Shown: positions 1 to 9,362, counted from the first letter of the stretch. The stretch: DNA of 55,493 bases from JABCPO02 sp052174015 (GCA_052174015.1 JBQMXM010000007.1:1-55493); one strand, 5' to 3'. Notes: a model not told the origin generated them from the letters alone. Numbers and translations are program-made.

Positions 1-1
1 A

Positions 2-637
2 AGGAAGAAAGATGGGACACCAGGATACTTAAAAAACTCTACGGGAGTACTATTTGACAAATTACCTATTTTAATAGCAGGTATTAATTATACATCTGCT
101 ACTGAGTCAAAATATTTAGGTGCTTCAGAGGTATTATCTACTTTTGAAATGTTAAAATTTTATGGAATAACACCAGAACTTACAGATATAATAAATAATA
201 TTGATACAGATACAAGAACAGTGGATTCAAATGATAGTTCACCTGATAATGTATTTATTGGAAATATGAAAAAAACAAGAAAAGAAGGTACATATGGAGC
301 AAGTGCTAAATATATGAAATCAGTTATATCAAAAATATTAAAGAATAATAGAACTAATATACAATTAGAATATAAGAAGAATTTAACACTTGAAGAAGTA
401 AAAGATAGTATTAATAATAATACTCCAATAATGTTATGGATGAATGACCCATTATTAGAAAAGAGAATAGTTAATACATTTAATATGAATAAAAATACAA
501 TAGTTATAAAAGGGTATAATGATAATTATATTATTGTAGATGATCCATTAACAAGCAGTAATAGAAAAATTAATATAGAAGAGTTTAAAAAGATATTAGA
601 GAATTCTAATATAGAAACAATCACTTTTAAGAAGTAA
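2..637 (+). CDS. C39-like papain-fold protein, C-terminal part (5' end outside window)
   Basis: The reading frame is open from base 2, so this is the 3' part (211 codons) of a longer gene; the ATG at 149 is internal. The C-terminal pattern (a pair of strands ending in GYNDNYIIVDDP, then a helix before the end) is that of the C39_2 cysteine peptidase-like fold. By eye the segment GASEVLSTFEMLKFYG lines up with the catalytic-Cys helix of C39 peptidases but has Ser or Ala where the Cys is expected, and the strand before GYND has Thr-Ile where the His usually sits. It may therefore be a binding domain rather than a protease. It is the only plus-strand gene I accept. The fold call is moderate; substrate and location cannot be judged without the N-terminus. 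Confidence 0.55.
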   Translation, partial: RKKDGTPGYLKNSTGVLFDKLPILIAGINYTSATESKYLGASEVLSTFEMLKFYGITPELTDIINNIDTDTRTVDSNDSSPDNVFIGNMKKTRKEGTYGASAKYMKSVISKILKNNRTNIQLEYKKNLTLEEVKDSINNNTPIMLWMNDPLLEKRIVNTFNMNKNTIVIKGYNDNYIIVDDPLTSSNRKINIEEFKKILENSNIETITFKK

Positions 638-645
638 GATGTTAA

Positions 646-673
646 AATAGAAGCTATATAAAAAGCTTCTATT
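646..673 (+). terminator. Intrinsic terminator of the C39-like gene
   Basis: A 10-bp perfect stem (AATAGAAGCT paired with AGCTTCTATT) with an 8-nt loop begins 9 nt after the TAA and is followed by a T/A-rich run. It fits a plus-strand terminator. Confidence 0.7.
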
Positions 674-689
674 TATATATATTTATAAC

Positions 690-1340
690 TGCACAAAATG
701 AAAGTTTTGTACATGTATGTAACTAAACACACCTATATAATAGATAGTTATAATAGATTAACTTGTTAATACTATTCTATTATTATAGTATTATACATTT
801 ATAATATATTCTAATATAATTTACTAATATATATTTATATTATATATAATTATTCTACCACTTATATATCATCCATATACTATAATATATTGTATATTAT
901 AGTATATCTTATTAAATATATGAAAAAAGTAAGCATATACTTACTTGTATATTTTTTTAACTTTTCTTATTTTATACATTATGTAACAATATTTATTACA
1001 AATAAATACAATATATATATTATTTATAATAAAACACATATAATAGTAAATATCATACATATAAATACATGGATAAAAATATAAAGCGCCTTAAAATTGA
1101 TTTTAGAGCCTCAAAATATCTACATATATAAGTATATATAACTATATATGAATAATATAATAATATATACTCTATATATAAATATAAATATATATAATTT
1201 ATTTTTATTAAATATTTAAATCTTAATATTTTAAATTGTAACTATTTATTATTTATTATTCATTAAATATAATTTAATATGTTTTATTATATTATAATAT
1301 ATTTAAGTTATAATATATAATATATTGTGATATATAATGA
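690..1340. other. A/T-rich intergenic stretch without a recognisable gene
   Basis: About 650 bases between two convergent genes, almost entirely A and T in short TATA-like runs. The only sizeable open frame (890-1084, plus) has no Shine-Dalgarno sequence and a composition explained by the AT bias. I see no tRNA, no DnaA-box cluster and no long repeat. Confidence 0.6.
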
Positions 1341-1370
1341 GAAAAGAGATAAGTATCCCCTATCTCTCTT
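1341..1370 (-). terminator. Intrinsic terminator downstream of clpX
   Basis: Inverted repeat AGAGATA / TATCTCT with a 9-nt loop, 33 nt beyond the clpX stop. On the minus strand it is followed by TTTTC; the T-run on the other side would also let it work on the plus strand. Confidence 0.65.
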
Positions 1371-1402
1371 ATTTTTTAATTATATTATATTTTGCGAAGT
1401 TA

Positions 1403-2731
1403 TTACTTATTTTCTTTCTGTTGTTTTTCTCTTTTTTTAGTTTGTTCTTTTTCAGAATAATATTCTAATTTAGGCATGGTTTTATCTAATATTACTTCTT
1501 TAGATATAATACATTTTTTTACATTCTTTAATTCAAATATTTCATATATTACATCTACCATTATATCTTCTACTATTGATCTTAAACCTCTAGCTCCTGT
1601 CTTTCTTAAAATAGCTCTTTTAACTATTTCATTGATAGCATCTTCTGTAAATTCTAATTCAATATTATCTATACTTAAAAGCTTCATATATTGTTTAATA
1701 ATAGCATTTTTAGGTTTTGTAAGTATCTCATGTAATGCTTTTTCATCTAATTCTTCTAATGTAGTAATTATAGGTAATCTTCCTATAAATTCTGGAATAA
1801 TTCCATATTTAACTAAATCTTCAGGTTGTACATTTTTAAGTATCTTACTTTGATTATTTGTATCTTTTGAAGATATTTCTGAATTAAATCCCATACTCTT
1901 ATTTGTTGTTCTCTGCTCTATTATTTGCGTTAATCCATCAAATGCTCCACCACAAATAAATAGTATATTAGTTGTATCTAAATAGATTAATTCTTGCATA
2001 GGATGTTTTCTACCACCTTGTGCAGGGACACCTGCTTTAGTACCTTCAAGAATTTTAAGTAATGCTTGTTGCACACCTTCTCCTGAAACATCTCTAGTTA
2101 TAGATCTATTTTCAGATTTTCTTGCAATCTTATCAATTTCATCTACATATATAATTCCACGTTCTGCTCTCTCTATATCAAAGTCTGCATTTTGTAGTAG
2201 TCTAACAAGTATATTTTCAACATCATCTCCAACATATCCTGCTTCTGTTAATGTAGTTGCATCTGCTATTGCAAAAGGTATATTTAATTTTTTAGCAAGT
2301 GTTTGAGCTAAAAGAGTTTTACCTGAACCTGTAGGACCTAAAACTAATATATTACTTTTTTGTATTTCAGTATCTTTTAAGTTTGCATCATTAGATTTTC
2401 CACTAATCCTTTTATAGTGATTAAATACAGCTACACTTATGGCTTTTTTAGCTTCATCTTGTCCGATGATATATTCATCTAAATATTTTTTTAATTGTTT
2501 AGGTGTAGATATATCTAAATTATTAAAGATATTGTTCTTATTTTCCCTTGATGCTAAACTAAACTCATCTTCCTTATATTTTGTAAATAGTTCTTCTTCT
2601 TGAAGTAATGTAAAACTTAATTTAATACATTCATCACATATATATGCTCCATTTAAACCTTCAATCATTTTATCTGTATTTTCTGAAGCATTTCCACAAA
2701 AAGAGCAACATATTTTATTATTATTTTTCAT
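1403..2731 (-). CDS. clpX: ATP-dependent Clp protease ATP-binding subunit ClpX
   Basis: AAA+ unfoldase that recognises tagged substrates, including SsrA-tagged products of trans-translation (smpB lies at 16954), and feeds them into the ClpP chamber. The N-terminal zinc-binding domain has C9-x2-C12 and C32-x2-C35. Walker A GPTGSGKT is at residues 132-139, Walker B VDEIDK lies near 195, and the sensor and C-terminal small domain follow to about residue 420. The last 20 residues are charged. At 442 residues it has full family length. A GGAG-type RBS precedes the ATG. It is the last gene of tig-clpP-clpX, 24 nt after clpP, the classical arrangement. Confidence 0.97.
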   Translation of the reverse strand: MKNNNKICCSFCGNASENTDKMIEGLNGAYICDECIKLSFTLLQEEELFTKYKEDEFSLASRENKNNIFNNLDISTPKQLKKYLDEYIIGQDEAKKAISVAVFNHYKRISGKSNDANLKDTEIQKSNILVLGPTGSGKTLLAQTLAKKLNIPFAIADATTLTEAGYVGDDVENILVRLLQNADFDIERAERGIIYVDEIDKIARKSENRSITRDVSGEGVQQALLKILEGTKAGVPAQGGRKHPMQELIYLDTTNILFICGGAFDGLTQIIEQRTTNKSMGFNSEISSKDTNNQSKILKNVQPEDLVKYGIIPEFIGRLPIITTLEELDEKALHEILTKPKNAIIKQYMKLLSIDNIELEFTEDAINEIVKRAILRKTGARGLRSIVEDIMVDVIYEIFELKNVKKCIISKEVILDKTMPKLEYYSEKEQTKKREKQQKENK

Positions 2732-2755
2732 AAATTCTCCTATATCATCTGTATA

Positions 2756-3364
2756 CTATTTTCTCTTATCTATAATACCATCAATTATACCATATTCTAA
2801 TGCTTCACTAGAAGTTAAGAAATTATCTCTATCAGTATCTTTCTCTATTTTTTCTAATGATTGACCTGTATTTTCTGCAAGCATAGTATTTAAAGTTTTC
2901 TTTAATCTTAATATATAGTTACTATGTATTTTAATATCACTTGCTTGTCCTCTAAAACCTCCAAGTGGTTGATGTATCATGATATCTGAATTTTTAGTTG
3001 CAAATCTTCTACCTTTAGTACCACAAGATAAAAGCATAGCTCCCATACTTGCTGCCATACCTATACATATAGTTGAGATAGGACATTTAATATAGTTCAT
3101 TGTATCTATAATTGCAAGTCCATCAGTTATACTTCCACCAGGACTATTAATATAGAATGATATTTCTTTTTCTGGGTCTTCAGATTCTAAAAATAGTAAT
3201 TGTGCTACAATAGTACTAGCAGTTTGAGAGTTTACTTCATCTGTAAGCATAATTATTCTATCTTTTAATAATCTTGAATATATGTCATAAGATCTTTCAC
3301 CATTAGGTGTTTTTTCAATAACATAAGGTATTAATGCGTTTTTTGCGTTGTCTATATTGTTCAT
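2756..3364 (-). CDS. clpP: ATP-dependent Clp protease proteolytic subunit ClpP
   Basis: Serine protease that forms the tetradecameric degradation chamber used by ClpX. The catalytic triad is visible: Ser106 in GMAASMGAM, His131 in MIHQPLGG, and Asp180 in DTDRDNF. The oxyanion segment SPGGS and full length (202 residues) are intact. The start is set by a clean GGAGG seven bases before the ATG. It sits between tig and clpX; the 125-nt gap to tig contains a long inverted repeat. Confidence 0.97.
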   Translation of the reverse strand: MNNIDNAKNALIPYVIEKTPNGERSYDIYSRLLKDRIIMLTDEVNSQTASTIVAQLLFLESEDPEKEISFYINSPGGSITDGLAIIDTMNYIKCPISTICIGMAASMGAMLLSCGTKGRRFATKNSDIMIHQPLGGFRGQASDIKIHSNYILRLKKTLNTMLAENTGQSLEKIEKDTDRDNFLTSSEALEYGIIDGIIDKRK

Positions 3365-3419
3365 ATTATTCCTCCATATAATTTTAATACTAATATATAA
3401 TTAATTAATATAATAAAAT

Positions 3420-3469
3420 ATAGTGTATATGGTAATATCTACATTAGATATACTATGTCTATACACTAT
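3420..3469 (-). promoter_or_regulatory. Long inverted repeat between tig and clpP
   Basis: Outer arms ATAGTGTATA / TATACACTAT pair over 10 bp and enclose a second pair (ATATCTA / TAGATAT). There is no proper U-tract after it on the minus strand, only ATTTTATT. It could be a weak or regulated terminator, an mRNA processing hairpin, or an operator for the clpP-clpX part; the sequence does not decide. Confidence 0.45.
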
Positions 3470-3489
3470 ATACTATTTATATAATTATA

Positions 3490-4899
3490 TTATTTTTCTT
3501 CTTTTTTTGTTTTAGTAGTCTTTGTTGTTTTAGTTGTTTTTGCTTTTGCAGTTGTTTTCTTTTCAGTTTTAGCTGTTTCTTTTTTATCAGTTTTTTTATC
3601 ACTTGCATTTTCTACAAACTTAACTTTAGATAGAATAAAGTCCATAGCTTTTTTAACTAATAAGTTTGATGTTACTTCTTCTACTATAGGTGCATATTTC
3701 TTTAATTCTTCTATAGATGGTTTATCAGAATATTGCATAGCTTGCTTATTTAATTCTTCGTCTATTTCTTCATCAGTCACTTTAATTTTTTCTTTTTTAG
3801 CTATTTCTAATAATATATATCTAGTTTTTAAATTATTTCTAGTTTCTACCCTATAAGTATCTTTTAATTCTTCTACTGTTTTACCTGTCATTTGAGCAAA
3901 CATATTAAAGTCTATCCCTTGCATTTTAAAAGAATTTTCCATTTCATCTAAAGTATTTTCTACTTCTGCTTCAGTTATATCAACTTCTGAGTTTTCTACT
4001 AATATTTTAGCTATTTCTTGTTCATTTTCTCTTTTAATATTCATTTTATTAGCTTCTAAAAGATTTTTTTCTATTTCTGCTTTCCATTCTTTAACAGAAT
4101 CAAATCCTAAATCTTTTGCAAATTCGTCATCTAATTTAGGTAATTTTTTAGTTTTAACTTCATTTACTAAAACTTTAAATTCTGCTTCTTGACCTGCTAA
4201 ATTTGGTGCATGATATTCTGCAGGGAAAGTAACTTTAACTGTATGTTCTTCTTTAGCACTTGCTCCTATTAATTGTTCTTCAAATCCTGGAATAAACATA
4301 CCTGAACCTAATACAAGGTCAAAGTTTTCTCCTTTACCACCTTCAAATGGTACTAATTCACCTTTTTCATTTTTTGAAAATCCTTCAAAATTGATGTTTA
4401 CAGTATCATCTTTTTTAGCTTTACCTTTTTTTTCTTCTAATCTTGCATTTTTATCTAATTCTTGATTAATTACTTGTTCTATTTGTTCTTTTGATACTTT
4501 TTCGTCTTTTTTAGCTAGTTCAATTTTTTTATAGTCTCCTAATTTAACACTAGGCTTTTTATAGAATGTTGCGTCTATTACTAAGTCTTTATCATATGCT
4601 ATTTCTTTAACTACAATTGCTGGTTGTACTTTAGTTACTAATTCTTCTGTTTTATCTTTTGCAAAATCATTAATTGCTTCTGTTACTAGATTATTAGCAG
4701 CATCTTCAAAGAAAATTTCTACTCCATAATATTTAGTAACTAATTGAAAAGGTACTTTACCATTTCTAAATCCAGGAATCTTAAAATGATTTTTGTGTTG
4801 TTCAAAAACATTTTTGATTTCTGCTTTAAATTTTTCATTTTCAATTGTAATTTGTACTTTTAATTCATTATCTTTTTCTGATTTTAATTCTTTAAACAT
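3490..4899 (-). CDS. tig: Trigger factor, ribosome-associated chaperone
   Basis: Peptidyl-prolyl isomerase and holdase that meets nascent chains at the ribosome exit. The N-terminal ribosome-docking loop GFRNGKVPF is at about residues 43-51. The FKBP-like PPIase domain follows at about 150-240 (DTVNINFEGF through GSGMFIPGFEEQLIG), then the helical C-terminal chaperone domain. The last ~35 residues form a Lys/Thr tail (repeats of AKTEKKT and KTTKTT) not needed for the fold and likely disordered. RBS AGGAGAG precedes the ATG. It heads the tig-clpP-clpX run and has its own promoter. Confidence 0.95.
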   Translation of the reverse strand: MFKELKSEKDNELKVQITIENEKFKAEIKNVFEQHKNHFKIPGFRNGKVPFQLVTKYYGVEIFFEDAANNLVTEAINDFAKDKTEELVTKVQPAIVVKEIAYDKDLVIDATFYKKPSVKLGDYKKIELAKKDEKVSKEQIEQVINQELDKNARLEEKKGKAKKDDTVNINFEGFSKNEKGELVPFEGGKGENFDLVLGSGMFIPGFEEQLIGASAKEEHTVKVTFPAEYHAPNLAGQEAEFKVLVNEVKTKKLPKLDDEFAKDLGFDSVKEWKAEIEKNLLEANKMNIKRENEQEIAKILVENSEVDITEAEVENTLDEMENSFKMQGIDFNMFAQMTGKTVEELKDTYRVETRNNLKTRYILLEIAKKEKIKVTDEEIDEELNKQAMQYSDKPSIEELKKYAPIVEEVTSNLLVKKAMDFILSKVKFVENASDKKTDKKETAKTEKKTTAKAKTTKTTKTTKTKKEEK

Positions 4900-4944
4900 T
4901 ATTCTCTCCTATTATTTAATTTATTACATTTTAATTACATAAAT

Positions 4945-4973
4945 ATTATATACTTTTTTTTATGTTTTATCAA
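4945..4973 (-). promoter_or_regulatory. Sigma-A-type promoter for tig
   Basis: On the minus strand TTGATA, a 17-bp spacer and TATAAT lie about 46 nt upstream of the tig start, in the 84-nt gap after pfkA. This suggests that tig-clpP-clpX is transcribed separately from the glycolytic genes upstream. Confidence 0.6.
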
Positions 4974-4983
4974 GTTTTACATA

Positions 4984-6126
4984 CTAATCTCCAAATGATA
5001 TTCCTAAATTACGTGCAGTTTTTAATATTTCATTATCTTTTGGTATTTTTCTTATATTACTTTTTTTAGTATTACCTGATACAGCTCCTATTTCTGTATT
5101 TTGTCCAACTACATCTTCTAAAGACACATAAGTTATATGTCCGTCTTTTTGTACTACAAGTATATTAAATATTCCGTCTATTGCATATTCCATAGCTTTT
5201 GTTCCATATAGTGATGATAATACTCTATCCATAGCAACAGGGCTACCACCTCTTTGAACATATCCTAATGTTGTAGATCTTGCAGGAATATGTGTTAACT
5301 CTTCTAATCTTTTTGCTACATATTCTCCTGAACCACCTAAGGTTATATTATCTAATCCATTTCCTACATGTTTAAATCCTTTTACAAGCATTTCTCCATC
5401 TTTTTCAATAGCTCCTTCTGATACTACTACAATTGCATATCCTTTGTTATGCAACTCTTTTTTATATATAATATCTTTTGCTACCTTTTCTATATCGTAA
5501 CGAATTTCAGGTATTAAACAAGCGTCTGCTCCTCCTGATATAGCTGAATATAGTGCGATCCATCCAGCATATCTTCCCATTACTTCAAGCACCATAATTC
5601 TTCTATGTGATTCTCCTGTTGTTTGTAATTTATCAAGAGCATCTGTTGCTGTTTCTAGTGCTGTTTGAAATCCAAAAGTGATATCTGTGTGTGCTACATC
5701 ATTATCAATTGTTTTAGGTATTCCTATCATTTTTATACCTTTTTTAGAGAAGTCTCTTGCTGATTTTAGTGTCCCATCTCCTCCAAGTGCAAATATACAA
5801 TCAAATCCTGCATTTTTTATATTTTCTACACAATAATCACTCATATCTTTATAGATTATATTACCATCTTTATCTAAAGATTTTAAATTAAATAAGTTTA
5901 CAGAGTTAGAACTACCTATAATTGTTCCACCTTTTTGTAATATTCCTTTTAAATTATCTTTAGAACTTAATTTAATATAGTTATTTTCAAGTACTCCTTT
6001 ATATCCTTCTATATATCCATATGCTTCTATATTATGTTTTTCAGCTGTTTTTACTATTGCTCTAATAACTGCATTAAGTCCTGGTGCGTCTCCACCATTT
6101 GTTAAAATTGCTATCTTTTTTATCAT
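4984..6126 (-). CDS. pfkA: 6-phosphofructokinase
   Basis: Phosphorylates fructose 6-phosphate, the committing step of glycolysis. Nucleotide and substrate motifs are clear: TNGGDAPGLNAVIRA near the N-terminus, GGDGT near residue 117, PKTIDNDVAHTD near 138 and VMGRYAGWIAL near 180. The residue after the GGD signature is Gly (typical of ATP enzymes), but the PKTIDND Lys replaces the Gly of the E. coli-type PGTIDND; PPi enzymes have Asp plus Lys. Gly plus Lys is known in some ATP-using enzymes such as that of trypanosomes, so ATP is the more likely donor. At 380 residues it is longer than the 320-residue bacterial type. It is preceded by pgi (67 nt). Confidence 0.93.
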   Translation of the reverse strand: MIKKIAILTNGGDAPGLNAVIRAIVKTAEKHNIEAYGYIEGYKGVLENNYIKLSSKDNLKGILQKGGTIIGSSNSVNLFNLKSLDKDGNIIYKDMSDYCVENIKNAGFDCIFALGGDGTLKSARDFSKKGIKMIGIPKTIDNDVAHTDITFGFQTALETATDALDKLQTTGESHRRIMVLEVMGRYAGWIALYSAISGGADACLIPEIRYDIEKVAKDIIYKKELHNKGYAIVVVSEGAIEKDGEMLVKGFKHVGNGLDNITLGGSGEYVAKRLEELTHIPARSTTLGYVQRGGSPVAMDRVLSSLYGTKAMEYAIDGIFNILVVQKDGHITYVSLEDVVGQNTEIGAVSGNTKKSNIRKIPKDNEILKTARNLGISFGD

Positions 6127-6193
6127 ATTAATTCCTTTAGTTTATTTTTTCTTTTGTTTATTTATATATTTATTTAGTTATTATATTTGTATA

Positions 6194-7495
6194 TTATATT
6201 GTATATCCAGGTTTATTTAACATATAGAACATATTAGTCTTATATGCTTCAACTCCGGGTTGATTAAATGGATCTATTTTTTGTAACATACAATATATTG
6301 CACATGCTTTTTGAAAGAAATATAATAGTTCTCCTAAATTTTCTTCATCAAGTTTTTTAATCTCTATAAGTATACATGGAACATCTCCTTCTAAGTGTGC
6401 ATTCATAGTTGCTTCCATAGCAGTCTTATTAATATATTCTAAACTTTTACCATTTAAATAATTTAATTCATCTAAATTACCTTCTTCTTCTTTTAGAATT
6501 ATATCTTGTTCTTGCATATCTTTTACATTTATAACTGTTTCAAAGATATTTCTTCTTCCTTGTTGAATATATTGACCTATTGAATGTAAGTCTGTTGTAA
6601 ATATTGCTCCTGTTGAATATATTCCTTTAAAGTCTTTTCCTTCACTTTCGTTAAATAATTGTTTTAACCATTCTATAATATATCTAAATGATTCTTCATA
6701 TACTGCAAATATCTCTATATCTTTACCATAGTTATTATATAATAGGTGTCTTAGTGTTGCATATTGATATGCTGGATTTTTTAAAATATCTTCATCTAAA
6801 TATTTTTCAACTCCTCTTTTAGCACCTTTTAGTAATTTTTTAGTATCAATTCCAGCAACTTCTAGCGGCAGAATTCCAACAGGTGTAAATACTGAATATC
6901 TACCTCCAATATTACTTGGAATACAAAATGTAGTATATTCTTCTTCTATAGCTAATTGTTTTAAAGCTCCATTTTCTTTATCTGTTGTTACAAAGATTCT
7001 TTCAATTGCTTCTGTTAATGAATATTTTTGATAAAGTATTTCTTTAAAGATTCTAAAAGCTATTGCAGGTTCTGTTGTTGTTCCTGATTTTGAAATTACA
7101 TTTATTGAAAAATCTTTATCCATTATATATTCTATTACTTGATTTATATATTGTGTAGACATGTTTTGTCCTACAAATATAACTTCAATTCCATTATCAA
7201 TTTTCTTTTTAATAGGGCCTTTTATAGCTTCAATTATTGCTTTTGTTCCAAGATATGAACCCCCTATACCAATTACTAATAATACATCTGAGTTTTTCTT
7301 TATTTTTTTAGAAACTTTTAATATTTGATTATATTCTTCCTTATTATAGTTTTCAGGATAAAAAACCCAACCTGTCATACTTTTATCTTGTTTAATCATT
7401 TTTTCAAGTTTCTTATCCTCAACTATTATAGCTTCCTTATATTGTTCTAATGTTTGCTGTCTTAATTTTGACCTTGAATAATCTATATTTAACAT
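6194..7495 (-). CDS. pgi: Glucose-6-phosphate isomerase
   Basis: Interconverts glucose 6-phosphate and fructose 6-phosphate. It has the SIS-fold sugar-phosphate loop ISKSGTTTEPAIAF near residue 135 and the family signature GGRYSVFTPVGILPLEVAGI near 200. The C-terminal NQPGVEAYK carries the conserved Lys. Its 433 residues match the short Bacillota type. It lies between ackA (29 nt) and pfkA, so consecutive glycolytic steps are next to each other. Confidence 0.96.
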   Translation of the reverse strand: MLNIDYSRSKLRQQTLEQYKEAIIVEDKKLEKMIKQDKSMTGWVFYPENYNKEEYNQILKVSKKIKKNSDVLLVIGIGGSYLGTKAIIEAIKGPIKKKIDNGIEVIFVGQNMSTQYINQVIEYIMDKDFSINVISKSGTTTEPAIAFRIFKEILYQKYSLTEAIERIFVTTDKENGALKQLAIEEEYTTFCIPSNIGGRYSVFTPVGILPLEVAGIDTKKLLKGAKRGVEKYLDEDILKNPAYQYATLRHLLYNNYGKDIEIFAVYEESFRYIIEWLKQLFNESEGKDFKGIYSTGAIFTTDLHSIGQYIQQGRRNIFETVINVKDMQEQDIILKEEEGNLDELNYLNGKSLEYINKTAMEATMNAHLEGDVPCILIEIKKLDEENLGELLYFFQKACAIYCMLQKIDPFNQPGVEAYKTNMFYMLNKPGYTI

Positions 7496-7524
7496 ATTTC
7501 TCCCTCATTATATGTTTCTTTTGT

Positions 7525-8718
7525 TTATAATTTTTCTACTATATCTTTAGCATCTCTTGCAATCATTATTTCTTCGTTTGTTGGTATTATCCATACTTCA
7601 ATTTTTGAATTAGGAGTTGATATTCTTCTTTCTTCACCTTTTACATCATTTAATTTTTCATCTATTTCTACTCCTGCATATTTTAAGTATTCACAAAGTG
7701 CACTTCTTGTTTCTTTTCCGTTTTCTCCTACTCCACCAGCAAAAGCTATAACATCTACACCATTTAATACTGCAAAATATGAAGATACAAATTTAGCTGT
7801 TTGATATACATTTGATTTTAAAGCTAGTATTGCTCTTTCATTATTTTCACTTGCCGCTTGTTCTACATCTCTAAAGTCTGATGATATTCCAGAAAGTCCT
7901 AAAACTCCAGACTTTTTATTTAATATATTATCTACTTCATCTAATGTTAGATTTTCTTTATTTGCTATATATGTAATTATTGATGGGTCTATATCTCCTG
8001 ATCTTGTTCCCATTGGAATTCCTGCAAGTGGTGTTAATCCCATACTTGTTTCAATTGATTTTCCGTCTTTTACTGCACATATACTTGCACCTTGTCCAAT
8101 ATGACAACTAATAATTCTTTTAGCTTTATCATCTCCTACTAGTTCTTTAACTCTTTGAGCTATATATCTGTGTGAAGTACCGTGGAATCCATATTTTCTA
8201 ATTCCATATTTTTCATAATATTCATAAGGAATATTATATATATATGCTTTTTTATCCATAGTTTGATGAAATGCTGTATCAAATACTCCTACATTTGGTA
8301 TATTTGGAGCTACTTTTTGACATGCAATAATACCATTTAATCCTGCAGGATTGTGAAGTGGACTTAATACTGCACATTCTTCTATTGCATTTTTTACTTC
8401 ATCTGTAATTAATACAGAACTTGCAAATTTTTCTCCACCATGAACTACTCTGTGTCCTATTGCATCTAATTCTTCTAATGAGTTTAATTTACCATATTTT
8501 TCATTTAATAATTGTTTAAATATTACTTCTATTCCTTCAATATGATTTAATGCACTTTCTTCAAGCTTAATTTTTTCTCCATCTACTTTAACAGTTAAAA
8601 AAGCTTGAGGTGTTCCTACTCTTTCATATACTCCTTTCATTAATACTTTTTCATCTGTCATATCAACTAATTGGAATTTAATTGATGATGAACCACAATT
8701 TAATACTAAAATTTTCAT
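7525..8718 (-). CDS. ackA: Acetate kinase
   Basis: Converts acetyl phosphate and ADP to acetate and ATP, the energy-yielding end step of acetate fermentation. The ASKHA signature NCGSSSIKFQL begins at residue 7; HRVVHGGEKF near 87, VGVFDTAFHQTM near 141 and the phosphate motif GQGASICAVKDG near 207 follow. Length (397) is standard. RBS AGGAG precedes the ATG. No pta is adjacent in the window. It starts the ackA-pgi-pfkA run. Its upstream region has a TATAAT box with only a poor -35, so I did not call a promoter. Confidence 0.97.
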   Translation of the reverse strand: MKILVLNCGSSSIKFQLVDMTDEKVLMKGVYERVGTPQAFLTVKVDGEKIKLEESALNHIEGIEVIFKQLLNEKYGKLNSLEELDAIGHRVVHGGEKFASSVLITDEVKNAIEECAVLSPLHNPAGLNGIIACQKVAPNIPNVGVFDTAFHQTMDKKAYIYNIPYEYYEKYGIRKYGFHGTSHRYIAQRVKELVGDDKAKRIISCHIGQGASICAVKDGKSIETSMGLTPLAGIPMGTRSGDIDPSIITYIANKENLTLDEVDNILNKKSGVLGLSGISSDFRDVEQAASENNERAILALKSNVYQTAKFVSSYFAVLNGVDVIAFAGGVGENGKETRSALCEYLKYAGVEIDEKLNDVKGEERRISTPNSKIEVWIIPTNEEIMIARDAKDIVEKL

Positions 8719-8819
8719 ATCATTCTCCTATCTATTTCTATTATTCGTTATATATATATTATATACATTTTTATTATATATATCTAGTATTTTATACTTT
8801 TTTATATATATTTTTAAAA

Positions 8820-8853
8820 AAATAAGAGCTCAAAATATTTTGAACTCTTATTT
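8820..8853 (-). terminator. Terminator of the first thiF-like unit
   Basis: A stem of about 13 bp (AATAAGAG...CTCTTATT arms) begins 29 nt past the stop. The one mismatch on the plus strand (C with A) becomes a G-U wobble in minus-strand RNA, which supports use in that direction. It ends in a T-rich run. Confidence 0.75.
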
Positions 8854-8882
8854 AATATTTAATATTAATTACTCCATAATGG

Positions 8883-9269
8883 TTATTGAAGTATACGGTT
8901 ATTATAGTCTTGGTAAAAAATAACTGGAATCTTGTATGAATTAGAAAGTATCATAATTTTTTTGTACATATCAATATCTCTGTCTATATTCCAATAAACC
9001 AGATCTACATCACTTTCAAATATTTCAGATACATTATGTATTGAAACTGCTCCTATACAAGACATAATATCTAATTCTTCATTATCTTTAGTTAGCTCAT
9101 CTGCTAAAGTTTCTACGATATACTCATCATTCTCATCTTTAGCATAGTCCATCAAAATTAAATGTTTATATCCTTGTTTAATTAAGTCCTCTACAATATT
9201 TTTACCAATCTTACCACACCCTATAATTCCTATTACACAATCTTCTAATGGTTTTTTATTAAGTTTCAT
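8883..9269 (-). CDS. ThiF/E1-like Rossmann stub (unit 1)
   Basis: A 128-residue protein that is little more than one half of an E1-like domain. The dinucleotide loop GCGKIG (residues 17-22), an Asp at the end of the second strand (LILMDYAKD) and a later WNID (the family's ...TDN position) are visible. It lacks the N-terminal clamp, the NxxRQ adenylation motif and the C-terminal region of its neighbours at 9558 and 10901. RBS GGAGGAGGA lies 4 nt before the ATG, so the short start is well supported and this is not simply a gene with a missed 5' end. It has its own promoter, structured leader and terminator. A regulatory, scaffold or decaying paralogue are all possible. Confidence 0.7.
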   Translation of the reverse strand: MKLNKKPLEDCVIGIIGCGKIGKNIVEDLIKQGYKHLILMDYAKDENDEYIVETLADELTKDNEELDIMSCIGAVSIHNVSEIFESDVDLVYWNIDRDIDMYKKIMILSNSYKIPVIFYQDYNNRILQ

Positions 9270-9280
9270 AGTCCTCCTCC

Positions 9281-9322
9281 ATATAGCAATAATAAATTAT
9301 GCCACCATAATCTAAGCTATAT
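9281..9322 (-). promoter_or_regulatory. Structured leader with GNGG loop, unit 1
   Basis: The minus-strand RNA folds into an outer 7-bp stem (ATATAGC / GCTATAT), an asymmetric internal loop (4 and 8 nt) and an inner 6-bp stem (ATTATG / CATAAT) closed by a GTGG tetraloop. The outer stem ends directly at the Shine-Dalgarno sequence. The same architecture with different paired bases occurs at 10714-10755 and 12041-12079. Confidence 0.65.
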
Positions 9323-9362
9323 TAAATTATATTTTAATACTTTTTAATATATGTATATATTA

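Noticed and set aside
890..1084. 64-codon open frame in the left intergenic region
   Set aside because: No RBS, residues reflect pure A/T runs, and nothing recognisable; judged chance.
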